From positions 18,763 to 82,762 of the forward strand of contig JAFDHF010000023.1 of NCBI GenBank assembly GCA_019308905.1: a stretch of DNA of 64,000 bases, given 5' to 3'. Position numbers and translations under genes: made by a program. Shown here piece by piece: positions 26,182 through 34,348 of the stretch. Origin of the DNA: Deltaproteobacteria bacterium (GTDB taxonomy: Bacteria > Desulfobacterota > BSN033 > WVXP01). Below the pieces are notes generated by a model that did no database searches, was not told the origin of the DNA, and saw nothing but the letters and a program-made list of their open reading frames with translations. Positions within the stretch are counted from its first letter, which is position 1; every line of letters starts with the position of its first letter.

Positions 26182-26994
26182 TTATTTCAACATAATAAAG
26201 GCCATCTGCCTCCCTGTCATCTCCCCGTCCCTCCGATACGAAAAGAAGAGGTCCTCTCTGCACCGCGTACAGATATCGAACCATACAATGTTTCCCTCCA
26301 AAATGCCGGAGTCCGTCATGAGGTCGATATTGGCCCTCTGGAGATCTAGCTTCCACCGGCCCGAACCCGAAGGCCTAGCCCAGTGGTCCCAGCGGTGCTC
26401 CTCCAATGTGAAGGAGGACCGCAATGATTCGTCTACCTCATAACAGCATGGGCCGATGGAGGGCCCCACCGCAGCCAGAAGACACTCGGGGCGCGCGCCG
26501 AATCTTTCCCTGAGCAGACCGACGGTCTTCCCGCAGAGGTTGAGAGCCGTCCCTTTCCACCCCAGGTGGACCGCCGCAACCGTCCGATGGACCGGATCAA
26601 GGAGAAGAAGGGGCAGGCAGTCGGCGGTCAGCACGGCGACGGCAACACCCGGCCTGTCGGTAACCATGGCATCACAGGGGGCTCCTGCAAAGCCTTCTGG
26701 AGAGGCAGAGTCGATCACCAGGATATCGTCTCCGTGTATCTGGCGGGCCGTAACCAGGGCCCGAGAGGAAAACCCGAATGCCCGGGTGAGAATCTCCCGG
26801 TTTTTCTTGACATTTGCCTCTTTTTCTCCACTGCTCATGCCGAGATTTAGGGAATCAAAGGGAGCCGGGCTGACTCCGCCCTGCCGGGTCGAAAAGGCAT
26901 GAACGACCAGACCCGTGGCCTCGAAATGGGCCGCCCTGAAAAAACCAAGTCCCCCTCCGGTCCGGAGGGAAGAGATACCGCATCTTCTGGCCAT
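26182..26994 (-). CDS. pgeF: Purine nucleoside phosphorylase/deaminase of the YfiH (DUF152, PgeF) family
   Basis: The 270-residue protein has the multicopper-oxidase-like DUF152 signatures: FSTRQGGVSPAPFDSLNLG, ALVTARQIHGDDI, DCLPLLLLDPVHRTVAAVHLGWKGTALN and GPSIGPCCYEVDE. The His/Cys set (H in QIHGDD, C in DCLP, H in VHLGW) forms the zinc site. Family members act on adenosine and inosine and are tied to peptidoglycan editing. It sits 54 bp upstream of yggT on the same strand, downstream of the pseudouridine synthase. Confidence 0.92.
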   Translation of the reverse strand: MARRCGISSLRTGGGLGFFRAAHFEATGLVVHAFSTRQGGVSPAPFDSLNLGMSSGEKEANVKKNREILTRAFGFSSRALVTARQIHGDDILVIDSASPEGFAGAPCDAMVTDRPGVAVAVLTADCLPLLLLDPVHRTVAAVHLGWKGTALNLCGKTVGLLRERFGARPECLLAAVGPSIGPCCYEVDESLRSSFTLEEHRWDHWARPSGSGRWKLDLQRANIDLMTDSGILEGNIVWFDICTRCREDLFFSYRRDGEMTGRQMAFIMLK

Positions 26995-27076
26995 GGGTCC
27001 TAGCTATCCCCTGTGCTCTTTCAACAGAAGAGGCAGGCTCCCGAGCCTCGAGGGAGCGCAGCCCACCAGGAGGCGC

Positions 27077-28027
27077 CTAACCCCTCAGGGCTTCGATGAG
27101 TTCTTCCATATCGCGGGCCAGAGGGGCATGGAACTCCATGGGCTCTCCGCTCCGGGGATGGAAGATACGGAGGCGGGAGGCATGGAGCGCCTGCCTGCGA
27201 ACCCCCTCTGCGATCTTTCTGATCTCTGGATCCTCGATCCGCCTCAGATACCTCTTCCGGCAGTAGACAGGATCCCCCAGAATAGGATGGCCCGTAGAAG
27301 AGAGATGGACCCGGATCTGATGGGTCCGGCCGGTCCTGGGAAAAATCTCGAGGACCGTGAAGTACCTCAGGACCTCGACAACCCTCCACCTGGTCAGAGC
27401 GTCTCTCGGCTTCCGGGTGTGAATGGAAAAGATCCCTCTCTTGCTGGGATGCCTCCCCAGGGAAGCCGTGATGAGCCCCTCCTGCTCGGAAGGATGCCCA
27501 CAGACCACCGCGAGGTAACGCTTCTCCACCAGGCGGCCCTTGAACTGCCGGGCCAGCGATTCATGGGCCGAATCGTTTTTCGCCGCAACGATCACACCCG
27601 AAGTATGACGGTCGAGACGGTGGACTATTCCCGGCCGGAGCACCCCGTTGATGCCCGACAGATCCTCACAGTGAAAGAGCAGGGCATTGACCAACGTCCC
27701 TGAAAAGACCCTCGGGGCCGGGTGGACCACCATGCCGGGGGCCTTGTTAACCACGACGATGTCGCTGTCTTCGTAGAGAATGTCCAGGGGGATCTCTTCG
27801 GGTTTCGCCTCCAAGGGACGTGGAGCGGGCAACATGCAGGCTACTCGGTCTCCAGGCTTGACCCTGGTCCCTGCCTTTACACGCCGGTCATTGACCAGGA
27901 CAAGCCCGGCCTCGATCAACTGTTTTATGCGGGATCGTGACAGAGAGAGACCCTGCTGTTGAAGAAATCGGTCCAGCCGCCTGCCCATCTCCTCCTGGGA
28001 GACCTGAAAAGCCAGGGACCTCTCCAT
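27077..28027 (-). CDS. RluD-type 23S rRNA pseudouridine synthase
   Basis: The N-terminal S4 RNA-binding domain (RRLDRFLQQQGLSLSRSRIKQLIEAGLVLVND) is followed by a RluA-family catalytic domain. The catalytic aspartate is in GIVHRLDRHTSGVIVAAKN, and the C-terminal part contains GRTHQIRVHLSSTGHPILGDPVYC. RluD modifies helix 69 of 23S rRNA and is often next to yfiH, as here. It is encoded 8 bp downstream of selA. Length of 316 residues fits RluC/RluD. Confidence 0.93.
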   Translation of the reverse strand: MERSLAFQVSQEEMGRRLDRFLQQQGLSLSRSRIKQLIEAGLVLVNDRRVKAGTRVKPGDRVACMLPAPRPLEAKPEEIPLDILYEDSDIVVVNKAPGMVVHPAPRVFSGTLVNALLFHCEDLSGINGVLRPGIVHRLDRHTSGVIVAAKNDSAHESLARQFKGRLVEKRYLAVVCGHPSEQEGLITASLGRHPSKRGIFSIHTRKPRDALTRWRVVEVLRYFTVLEIFPRTGRTHQIRVHLSSTGHPILGDPVYCRKRYLRRIEDPEIRKIAEGVRRQALHASRLRIFHPRSGEPMEFHAPLARDMEELIEALRG

Positions 28028-28035
28028 GGAAACCT

Positions 28036-29457
28036 TCAGCCCCCTTGCCCCACCGCCTCGACCAGGGCGTCCACGAGGACGGGAAACTCTTCCTCTCGGA
28101 TAGTCCTGAGATCGAGGAGGAGTTCATCCCGTCGAATCCGGGCGATGACCGGCGGCCGGTGCCGCCTCAGCCTCTCTTCCAACTGGCTGGATGAGAACGT
28201 CTCGGATCGAACAGAGACGACCCGGGTCGGTAGTTCTTCGAGTGGACAGGCTCCACCCCCGACCTGAGAGGTCTCGTTCCGGACCGCGGTTTCAACGGCC
28301 CCTCCCAATCTCGAACGGATCTTCCTCTGGAGGCTCCGGGCTTTCCGGTTCAGTTCCTTTGGAGACACGGTCAGCATGGCCAGAGTGGGGATCTCCGCGA
28401 GAGCCCTCTCCCTGTCCAGGTAGAGGCGGAGAGTCGACTCCAGGGCGGCCAGGGTGAGCTTGTCGATGCGAAGAGCACGGTTGAGAGGGTTGGCCCGCAC
28501 CCGCCGGATGACCTCTTTCCTTCCCAGGATGATGCCCGCCTGGGGACCGCCCAGGAGTTTATCGCCGCTGAAGGTGACGACATCGATACCTGTTTCCAAA
28601 GAATCCTGAACCATGGGTTCTGCCCCGAGGCCGTACCGGGCGAGATCCACGAAACAGCCGCTGCCCAGGTCCTCCATCACGGGGATTCCCCGCTCCCTCC
28701 CCAGATCGACCAGATCCCTTCCGGCGACCTCGGAGGTGAACCCCACGATCCTGAAATTACTCGTATGAACCTTCAGAAGAAGAGCCGTCTCCTGCCCGAT
28801 GGCCCTATGGTAGTCCTCGATATGGGTCCGGTTCGTTGTCCCCACCTCTACCAGGCGGGCCCCGCTGCGACGCATTACGTCAGGGATCCTGAAGGCCCCT
28901 CCGATTTCAACCAGTTGGCCCCGGGAGACGATCACCTCTTTCCCCTCGGCCAGCGTGTTGAGGACCAGCAGGACAGCGGCGGCATTGTTGTTCACCACCA
29001 GGCTGGCCTCGGCTCCGGTGAGGTTACACAGGAGCTCGTCCACATGAACATAGCGAGACCCACGCTCTCCCTTTTCCAGATCGTATTCGAGGTTTGAAAA
29101 ACAACGGGAGACTTCCTCCAGGTGGGCGACGGCATCCGAACAGAGAAGAGACCTCCCCAGGTTGGTATGGATCACCACGCCTGTTGCGTTGACCACCCGG
29201 CTCAGCCGTCTTGCCACCTGCCGCTCCATGGCCTCTCTCAGATAGGGCATGAGTTCCTCCACGGAGAACCTGGCCCCACCAATCCACCCAGGTTCAGGAG
29301 AAGTCAGAATCCTCTGCCGAACGCTCTCCAGGGCAAAACGGACCGCCTGCACAACGACGCCCCGAGAATATTCGGCAACCCACCCAGACACTCGTGGATC
29401 GGCGAGAATCTCGTCCACCTTGGGGATTCGGCTCAGGAGTGCTCGTCTATCCTCCAC
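28036..29457 (-). CDS. selA: L-seryl-tRNA(Sec) selenium transferase SelA
   Basis: SelA is a PLP enzyme that converts Ser-tRNA(Sec) to Sec-tRNA(Sec) with selenophosphate. The PLP lysine is Lys300 in TFSGDKLLGGPQAG, close to the position in E. coli SelA. Other SelA marks are RVVNATGVVIHTNLGRSLL, YDLEKGERGSRYVH, VVNNNAAAVLLVLNTLA and SRGQLVEIGGAFRIPDVMRRSG. At 473 residues it is full length. It overlaps the end of the broken radical SAM gene by 11 bp. selB, selD and tRNA(Sec) are not in the window. Its presence supports reading in-frame UGA as Sec in two nearby genes. Confidence 0.96.
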   Translation of the reverse strand: MEDRRALLSRIPKVDEILADPRVSGWVAEYSRGVVVQAVRFALESVRQRILTSPEPGWIGGARFSVEELMPYLREAMERQVARRLSRVVNATGVVIHTNLGRSLLCSDAVAHLEEVSRCFSNLEYDLEKGERGSRYVHVDELLCNLTGAEASLVVNNNAAAVLLVLNTLAEGKEVIVSRGQLVEIGGAFRIPDVMRRSGARLVEVGTTNRTHIEDYHRAIGQETALLLKVHTSNFRIVGFTSEVAGRDLVDLGRERGIPVMEDLGSGCFVDLARYGLGAEPMVQDSLETGIDVVTFSGDKLLGGPQAGIILGRKEVIRRVRANPLNRALRIDKLTLAALESTLRLYLDRERALAEIPTLAMLTVSPKELNRKARSLQRKIRSRLGGAVETAVRNETSQVGGGACPLEELPTRVVSVRSETFSSSQLEERLRRHRPPVIARIRRDELLLDLRTIREEEFPVLVDALVEAVGQGG

Positions 29458-30790
29458 GCGTTCCTTCCTGCTCCGTGATGTTTGGACGGGTCGGTGTCAG
29501 AAGGGTCCTGAGAATCTTAAACCAGTTCATCCGAATGAAGCGGGTAGGCCACTGGAGCTCATCCTTCCCGCAAAGGGTAGCCGTACCCAGAGACCCGAAG
29601 CGGACCGCGAGTCTCCGGAGCTCTCCTTCCCGGTCCTCGGGCTTTGTCCTCTCCACAACCCGGTCGATCTCGTGCATCAGCTGAACGGCCTGCTGGATTC
29701 TTTCTTCTATAACGCGGGCCTTGTCCTGGCCCACAAGACCGTAACGCGCCTTGATGCGGTTCAATCTGAGAGCCGCCTCATAGGTACTGTAAACAATCTC
29801 GTCCCTGGTCATCCATTCCGTCTCGTAGTTGAGCATGTACTTCCAACTCGGAGACATAAGAGCCTGCCTGTGCTCCTCTGCAGTCCTGTAGTAGAGCCTG
29901 TATCCGAACTTTTCGGGGTTCTCAAACACCATGCTCCCCGGATCGAGAAAGGGCGCCATGGGCGAAACGAAGGGGATGAGCCTGTGCCCCGCTCCAAACC
30001 GTTCCAGGAGATTCCGGCAGTACTCAACCGTATCCAGAACAGACCCATAGGTCTGGCCGGGAAGTCCTGTCATGAAGAACAGATCTATACGCCTGCAGCC
30101 GAGATCCAAGGCGTCTTCGATCATCCTTTCCAGGGATCCATTGTCGTACTTTCTCCCGAAACGCCTCCGGATCTCTTCGTCGTGTGATTCCGGGGAGATC
30201 TCGATGTTGAAATTGGGAACCACCTCGGCAATCCTCTCGAGCTTTCCCCTGGAAGGAGGCCTGAAGAACTCAAAGGCTATGTGATTCTTTATCCTTCTCT
30301 GCTTCAGTGCTGAGAGGAGCTCAAACCCATATTCCCTGCCCGCCTGGAATATGTCGCCGATTATCATGACCGGAGCATTGAGATGGTCCATACTATCGAA
30401 GATATCCCGAGCCAGCAGCCGGGGGGAACGATAGGCCACCCCCTTGCGGCATGCCACGGCCCTGTATGTATCCGCCGACCCCCCACATGTCCTGCACCCG
30501 TGGACACAACCGCGGCAGGTGAAGACCGCCGTCACGGGGTAGGTGAACCAGTTGAAAAAGGGTTCATACCCGAAGGGGTCGAGATAGCGAACCACCTTTT
30601 TCATGACGTGACGGTAATCGATGGTAATGTTATCGAGATTGTCGGGAACATATGACAGGGGATTGACGCGGACCTCGCCGTTCCGGTCCCTCCAGGAGAG
30701 ATTGGGCACCCCCGCCAGGTCTCCCCCTCCCTTGAGAGCGTCCAGCAGGCAGCGGAGGGGCTCCTCCGTCGAATCGCCCCGGGCAACAAA
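29447..30790 (-). pseudogene. B12-binding radical SAM protein, 3' part (catalytic domain) of a broken gene
   Basis: The open frame encodes the radical SAM half of a B12-binding radical SAM protein, with the cluster motif CRGCVHGCRTCGG, SPRLLARDIFDSMD and MTGLPGQTYGSVLD. Upstream of its first usable start (GTG 30709) the frame still encodes family-like sequence (YPQIDFVARGDSTEEPLRCLL), so the true N-terminus is missing. The matching B12 domain lies directly upstream in another frame (30793-31149). I therefore treat both as one gene disrupted by a frame change; a shortened protein from GTG 30709 remains possible. It overlaps the selA start by 11 bp. Confidence 0.72.
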
Positions 30791-30792
30791 AT

Positions 30793-31149
30793 CTATCTGG
30801 GGATAACGTGGGGGTGATGGTGCTTTGCCACCTGCGCCAGGGCCAGGGCGCCCTGCACGTGGGCCATCCAGTGAAGGTCGAGCCCGAAGAGCCTCGGGTT
30901 CAGGGAGGTGATGAGCTTTTCGGCGTCAAAATGCTGACGCTTCAGCATTCTAAGCGCCACATTGACGATGCGGACCCGAAACCCGTGCCTCTCCAGGTAT
31001 TCCGAAAGGCTGACAAACCCTATTGGATAGAACTCGAAAATAGGGGTGGAAGGGACAACGTCGCTGATGGGGCCGGGCATGACGGGTATCTTCCTGAAAT
31101 CGTAAAGGCTGGGAGGATGGAGAAGAACGAGGTCGAGCTTTGAACTCAC
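30793..31149 (-). pseudogene. B12-binding radical SAM protein, 5' part (cobalamin-binding domain) of a broken gene
   Basis: The frame encodes an N-terminal cobalamin-binding domain (LDLVLLHPPSLYDFRK, FEFYPIGFVSLSEYLERHGFRV, LNPRLFGLDLHWMAHVQGALALAQVAKHHHPHV) and then stops at TAG (30793-30795). Family proteins continue here with a segment like PVVxGGLSxTYF before the YPQxDFV block; about 20 residues are missing and the YPQIDFV block follows at once in another frame. This looks like an internal deletion with loss of frame. GTG 31149 is the preferred start, TTG 31158 an alternative. Confidence 0.7.
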
Positions 31150-31197
31150 GAGAAACAATCCCTAATCCACCGGCAAGAGGGCAGGCCCGATCCCCTC

Positions 31198-32382
31198 TCA
31201 CTCAGATTTGTTCCCTGCCGCCCCCTCGGACCTGGCTGCTCTGGGTGAGGATGCCTTCTCAGCCGCTGATATCTGCTCGAGATAGGGCTTCAAAATCTCT
31301 CCGCACTCGGCATCTCCAGGAACGCTGTCGACCAGGGGGACGATCCGGTTTCTTATCTCGTTGTAACCCTGATAGAGGCCGATTATCCTTTCGGTCTCCA
31401 CTCTCCGGCTTTCAAGGACCTCCCTTCTCCTCCTTGTCTCGGCAGGATTCTGGAGGGGCTGTCTGGCCAGGGCTTTCAGCTGGGTCTCGATGTGCTGGAG
31501 TCGGTCCCTGAGCATAGCCCTCGTCGTAACATTGACAAAGGGACGAGAGGGATCACGAAGGGCGATGTCCACCCTGCCGAGATACCGACCTTTCTTGCCG
31601 ACATGAAGGACCATCGTCCTGCCGATTATTCGGGGATAGCTGAGATTGATGCCCGAGCGTCCCCCCACGATCACATTGATACCTCCAACCTTCCTGGCCA
31701 GTTCGAGATCCCTCGTGTACCCCAGATGGCTCAATAGGATGACAAAATCGGTCTTCTCCGTGAGGGTCGAGACCATCCGCCGTGCAGTCCTGAAAGGGTC
31801 GAGAACGGCGAGTCCTCTGAACCGATCTCCCTCCCCCCCTTGAATCTCGGGGAAGAGTCCGAATATACCCACCCTCAAGCCGTCGACCCGTTTTATGATG
31901 TATGGTTCGAAAAGCTCCGCCCCTGACCTCGCATCGACCAGATTCGAACTCACCGCAGGAAACTCGGCCCCCTTCATGATTTCAAGAAGCTCTTTCTTAC
32001 CGAAGAGGAGGTCGTTCTCGCCGATGGTGACGGCGTCGCACCCGATGTTGTTGAAAGCTGCAACCACGGCCCTCGCCTTGAGGTTCAAAACGGTCTTCCG
32101 GCCCTCTGATGGAGGTCTTGCCAGGGGCGGAAAGAAGAGACCTCCCCCATCCAAGATGAGGAGAGTCTTCGGTTCTCCCTTCCACTTCTTGATCACCGTC
32201 GCGCGCCTGACCAGGCCGCCGATCTTCTTATGGCCTCAAGTAGGGCAGGGCTCAACCTGCCCGATGATATCGCTGCTGTAAACGATGGCAAACTCCACTG
32301 ATCCCCGGCGGGCCTGGGCGTGCGCCGTCAGAAACAGGAACAGGGGAAAAACCGCGATGATCAAGACAAGCAGCCGCTTCAT
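31198..32382 (-). CDS. Secreted metallophosphoesterase/5'-nucleotidase-like selenoprotein (Sec49, CxxU motif)
   Basis: Read through an in-frame TGA (32236-32238) this gene encodes 394 residues. ATG 32382 follows AAGGAGAGG. A signal peptide (about residues 1-24) precedes VEFAIVYSSDIIGQVEPC, then PTU and GHKKIGGLVRRATVI: Cys46 and Sec49 form a CxxU pair. The rest follows the UshA-like phosphoesterase layout (LLILDGGGLFF, GCDAVTIGENDLLFG, VILLSHLGYT, INVIVGGRSG), but usual metal ligands are changed: the His of NDxHG is Ile, DAGD is DGGG and GGHSH is GGRSG. The C-terminal 120 residues are helical and charged. Known relatives carry a Cys-containing EPCGC motif there. A conventional reading would start at GTG 32196 and lose the signal and CxxU. 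Confidence 0.82.
32203..32238 (-). promoter_or_regulatory. Candidate bacterial SECIS element of the metallophosphoesterase-like gene
   Basis: Counting the U of UGA as 1, GCCT (23-26) pairs with AGGC (31-34) and leaves a GGUC tetraloop at 27-30. A GU in an apical loop about this far from UGA is the mark of bacterial SECIS elements read by SelB. Confidence 0.6.
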
Positions 32383-32508
32383 AGGTTCCTCTCCTTGGAA
32401 GACCACACCCTCTGGTTAACCATCTCCGTAACCTACCTATGCCACGAGCTCTCGGCGGTCTTTCTCGGGCATCCACCTCCTGCCGGCCCTTCCACGGCAA
32501 TGGGATCA

Positions 32509-33405
32509 CTATCCGATCTCCAGAAAGGGCATCGAGCCTCTCTGATATCCCTCCTTTTGGGCCAGCACATCGAGATGAAGGGTTCCCACGTATTCCAAGA
32601 GCGGAAATACCTTACGGTCCATCTTACTCGAATCGAGAGTCTTGATGTACCGGCCGCACTCGTCACAGACATCGACTCTGACCGTGTCATCCCCTTCAAC
32701 AAAGAGGTACCTGTGGGCCTGAGGATCCTCCCTCCCGCAAAAGGGGCACCCCAGACGGAGCCCCCGCCACCTGTATCCGCAGAGAGAGCAGATCCACATC
32801 CTCCTGCCCTCCTCGCCGGAAAGCTCCGACATGATAGGAGGGGACCCGCAGATGGGGCAGATTCCCTTCCTCCAATCCCGGTGGTCTTGCCCGGCCGCCA
32901 GGTGGAGGGCCAGCTCTTCCATGAAGGGCTGGATACTCGCTCGCGCCAGGAAGACAAGCACATCCCGGCTCAACCCAAGGGACGACGAGACCTCATCGGT
33001 GTATGGAGTTTGGCTGAGCGTCATCTCTCCCAAGAGCCTGCCCAAATCGATCCTCCTGGTCCTCATGGCCTTGTCGATCTCATCCACGGATTTCCGGAGG
33101 ACTCGGTTCTGCTTCTTTGCGAGTCCGCGGAGAGAGCGGAAGAGCCCCTTTGCGCTCTCAAGCTCCAAGGGGATCTCCTTTCCAAAGAGGAGGGGAGGGG
33201 TTTCCCCCTCCTGGAACTCCCCTTCTATGTCTGCCGAGAAAGCCTCTCCGTGAAGCCTCTTCCTGGCCTTGAGCTGTTCCTTCAACAATGCCCCGCAAAA
33301 CTCCAAGAGTTCAGCGTGGCTCGGCCTCATGGCCACCAGGGCTTTCACCCTTTCGTCCAAGGCCGTTAGATCCTCTGTAGATCCCCTTGGCATTCCGATT
33401 CTCAC
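32509..33405 (-). CDS. fdhE: Formate dehydrogenase accessory protein FdhE
   Basis: FdhE binds formate dehydrogenase and takes part in its maturation before export. The 298-residue protein has an N-terminal helical region and a rubredoxin-like C-terminal half with paired CxxC motifs: CPICGSPP, CSLCGYRWRGLRLGCPFCG and CDECGRYIKTLD, all typical of FdhE. The start is GTG 33405 or the ATG four codons later; neither has a strong ribosome site. It follows the fdh structural genes on the same strand, beyond a terminator-like hairpin, and precedes the second selenoprotein gene by 126 bp. Confidence 0.93.
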   Translation of the reverse strand: MRIGMPRGSTEDLTALDERVKALVAMRPSHAELLEFCGALLKEQLKARKRLHGEAFSADIEGEFQEGETPPLLFGKEIPLELESAKGLFRSLRGLAKKQNRVLRKSVDEIDKAMRTRRIDLGRLLGEMTLSQTPYTDEVSSSLGLSRDVLVFLARASIQPFMEELALHLAAGQDHRDWRKGICPICGSPPIMSELSGEEGRRMWICSLCGYRWRGLRLGCPFCGREDPQAHRYLFVEGDDTVRVDVCDECGRYIKTLDSSKMDRKVFPLLEYVGTLHLDVLAQKEGYQRGSMPFLEIG

Positions 33406-33497
33406 CCGTGCTCTGGATTCGCCTCATAATTATATCTGAATTCACCTCGAACTCCAAAACAAGGAGTTCCACCCCGCTGAAGGGCCGATTCGGTCAC

Positions 33498-33532
33498 AAC
33501 AAAAGAGGCTTGCTTCTCCCGAAACAAGCCTC
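33498..33532 (-). terminator. Rho-independent terminator between fdhB and fdhE
   Basis: GAGGCTTG and CAAGCCTC form an 8-bp stem (33505-33512 with 33525-33532) around a 12-nt loop. On the minus strand the stem is followed by TTTTGTTGT. It would end or attenuate the fdhA-fdhB transcript before fdhE. Confidence 0.72.
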
Positions 33533-33597
33533 ATGATACAGGATCCACCCGGGGAAGACAAGAGCAGAGCGCTCCTGCTCCCTTTCGGGTTCCTCTC

Positions 33598-34344
33598 CTA
33601 TTCTCTATCTCTGGAGACCTGGCCCACAACGGCGGCGCCCATGGCGAGGATCCCAAGAGGTTTGAAAAGCGACCTCAGGGCATACCGGACAGAGGGGCTT
33701 CGCTCCTTCCGGCTCATCTGGAATTCAGCCTCAGGCTGATGGAGAATGTAGATCCAGCTAACCTCATCACGGTCGAGGATCCGCGCCGCAGGGTGGCTCT
33801 TTTTCAACTCTCTCAGCCGCGTCTCTGCCCTCTTCAGGATCTCCTTCCTGAGTCCGAACTGCAGGGCCCCCGTGGGACAGGCCTTGATGCAAACCGGAAC
33901 CATGCCGTTGTCGATCCGGTCGTTGCAGAACGTACACTTGTATAGTACACCCGTCGCCGGGTCCTGCCGTGGTATGTCGTAGGGACAGGCCTCCCGGATC
34001 TCACCGAAATCGCAGTCTTTCGTTTTCTCCGTGTAAATCACGGCCCCGCTGGTATCCTGGAGAATCGCCCCACGGACCATGCTGTCCGCAACATCCTTGC
34101 ACGGAGGCTCGAGACAGTGGCGGCACTGATCCTTGAAGAAATTCCACGCCACCTTTCCACCCGCCGCCTGTTCCTTGAATCGGATGATGGTATAGGTCAG
34201 GTTGGAGAGGTCCGGGGGGTTCTGGTAGGTGCCGACCTGCCTGGTTTTTTCAGCCGGGTTTTCATTCCACTGCTTGCAGGCGATCTGACACCCTCGACAG
34301 GCTGTGCACCTGGACGTGTCCACTAGAGCAGCGTATTTTCCCAT
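33598..34344 (-). CDS. fdhB: Formate dehydrogenase iron-sulfur (beta) subunit
   Basis: This electron-transfer subunit carries four cysteine clusters for [4Fe-4S] centres: CTACRGCQIACKQW, CRHCLEPPCKDVAD, CTFCNDRIDNGMVPVCIKACPTGAL and the C before PYDIPRQD, as in FdnH/FdhB. The segment KDQCRHCLEPPC is typical. The C-terminus (SLFKPLGILAMGAAVVGQVS) is a short hydrophobic helix that could anchor it in the membrane. It starts 4 bp after the alpha-subunit stop. No cytochrome b gamma subunit gene follows, so electrons must leave by another partner. Length is 248 residues. Confidence 0.94.
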   Translation of the reverse strand: MGKYAALVDTSRCTACRGCQIACKQWNENPAEKTRQVGTYQNPPDLSNLTYTIIRFKEQAAGGKVAWNFFKDQCRHCLEPPCKDVADSMVRGAILQDTSGAVIYTEKTKDCDFGEIREACPYDIPRQDPATGVLYKCTFCNDRIDNGMVPVCIKACPTGALQFGLRKEILKRAETRLRELKKSHPAARILDRDEVSWIYILHQPEAEFQMSRKERSPSVRYALRSLFKPLGILAMGAAVVGQVSRDRE

Positions 34345-34348
34345 CAGA

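Noticed and set aside
29249..30187. A 312-codon plus-strand frame opposite selA and the radical SAM region
   Set aside because: No motif and it overlaps the SelA start and the radical SAM core on the other strand.
30793..30795. TAG inside the radical SAM gene as a pyrrolysine or read-through codon
   Set aside because: The downstream homologous block is in a different frame, so read-through cannot reconnect the protein.
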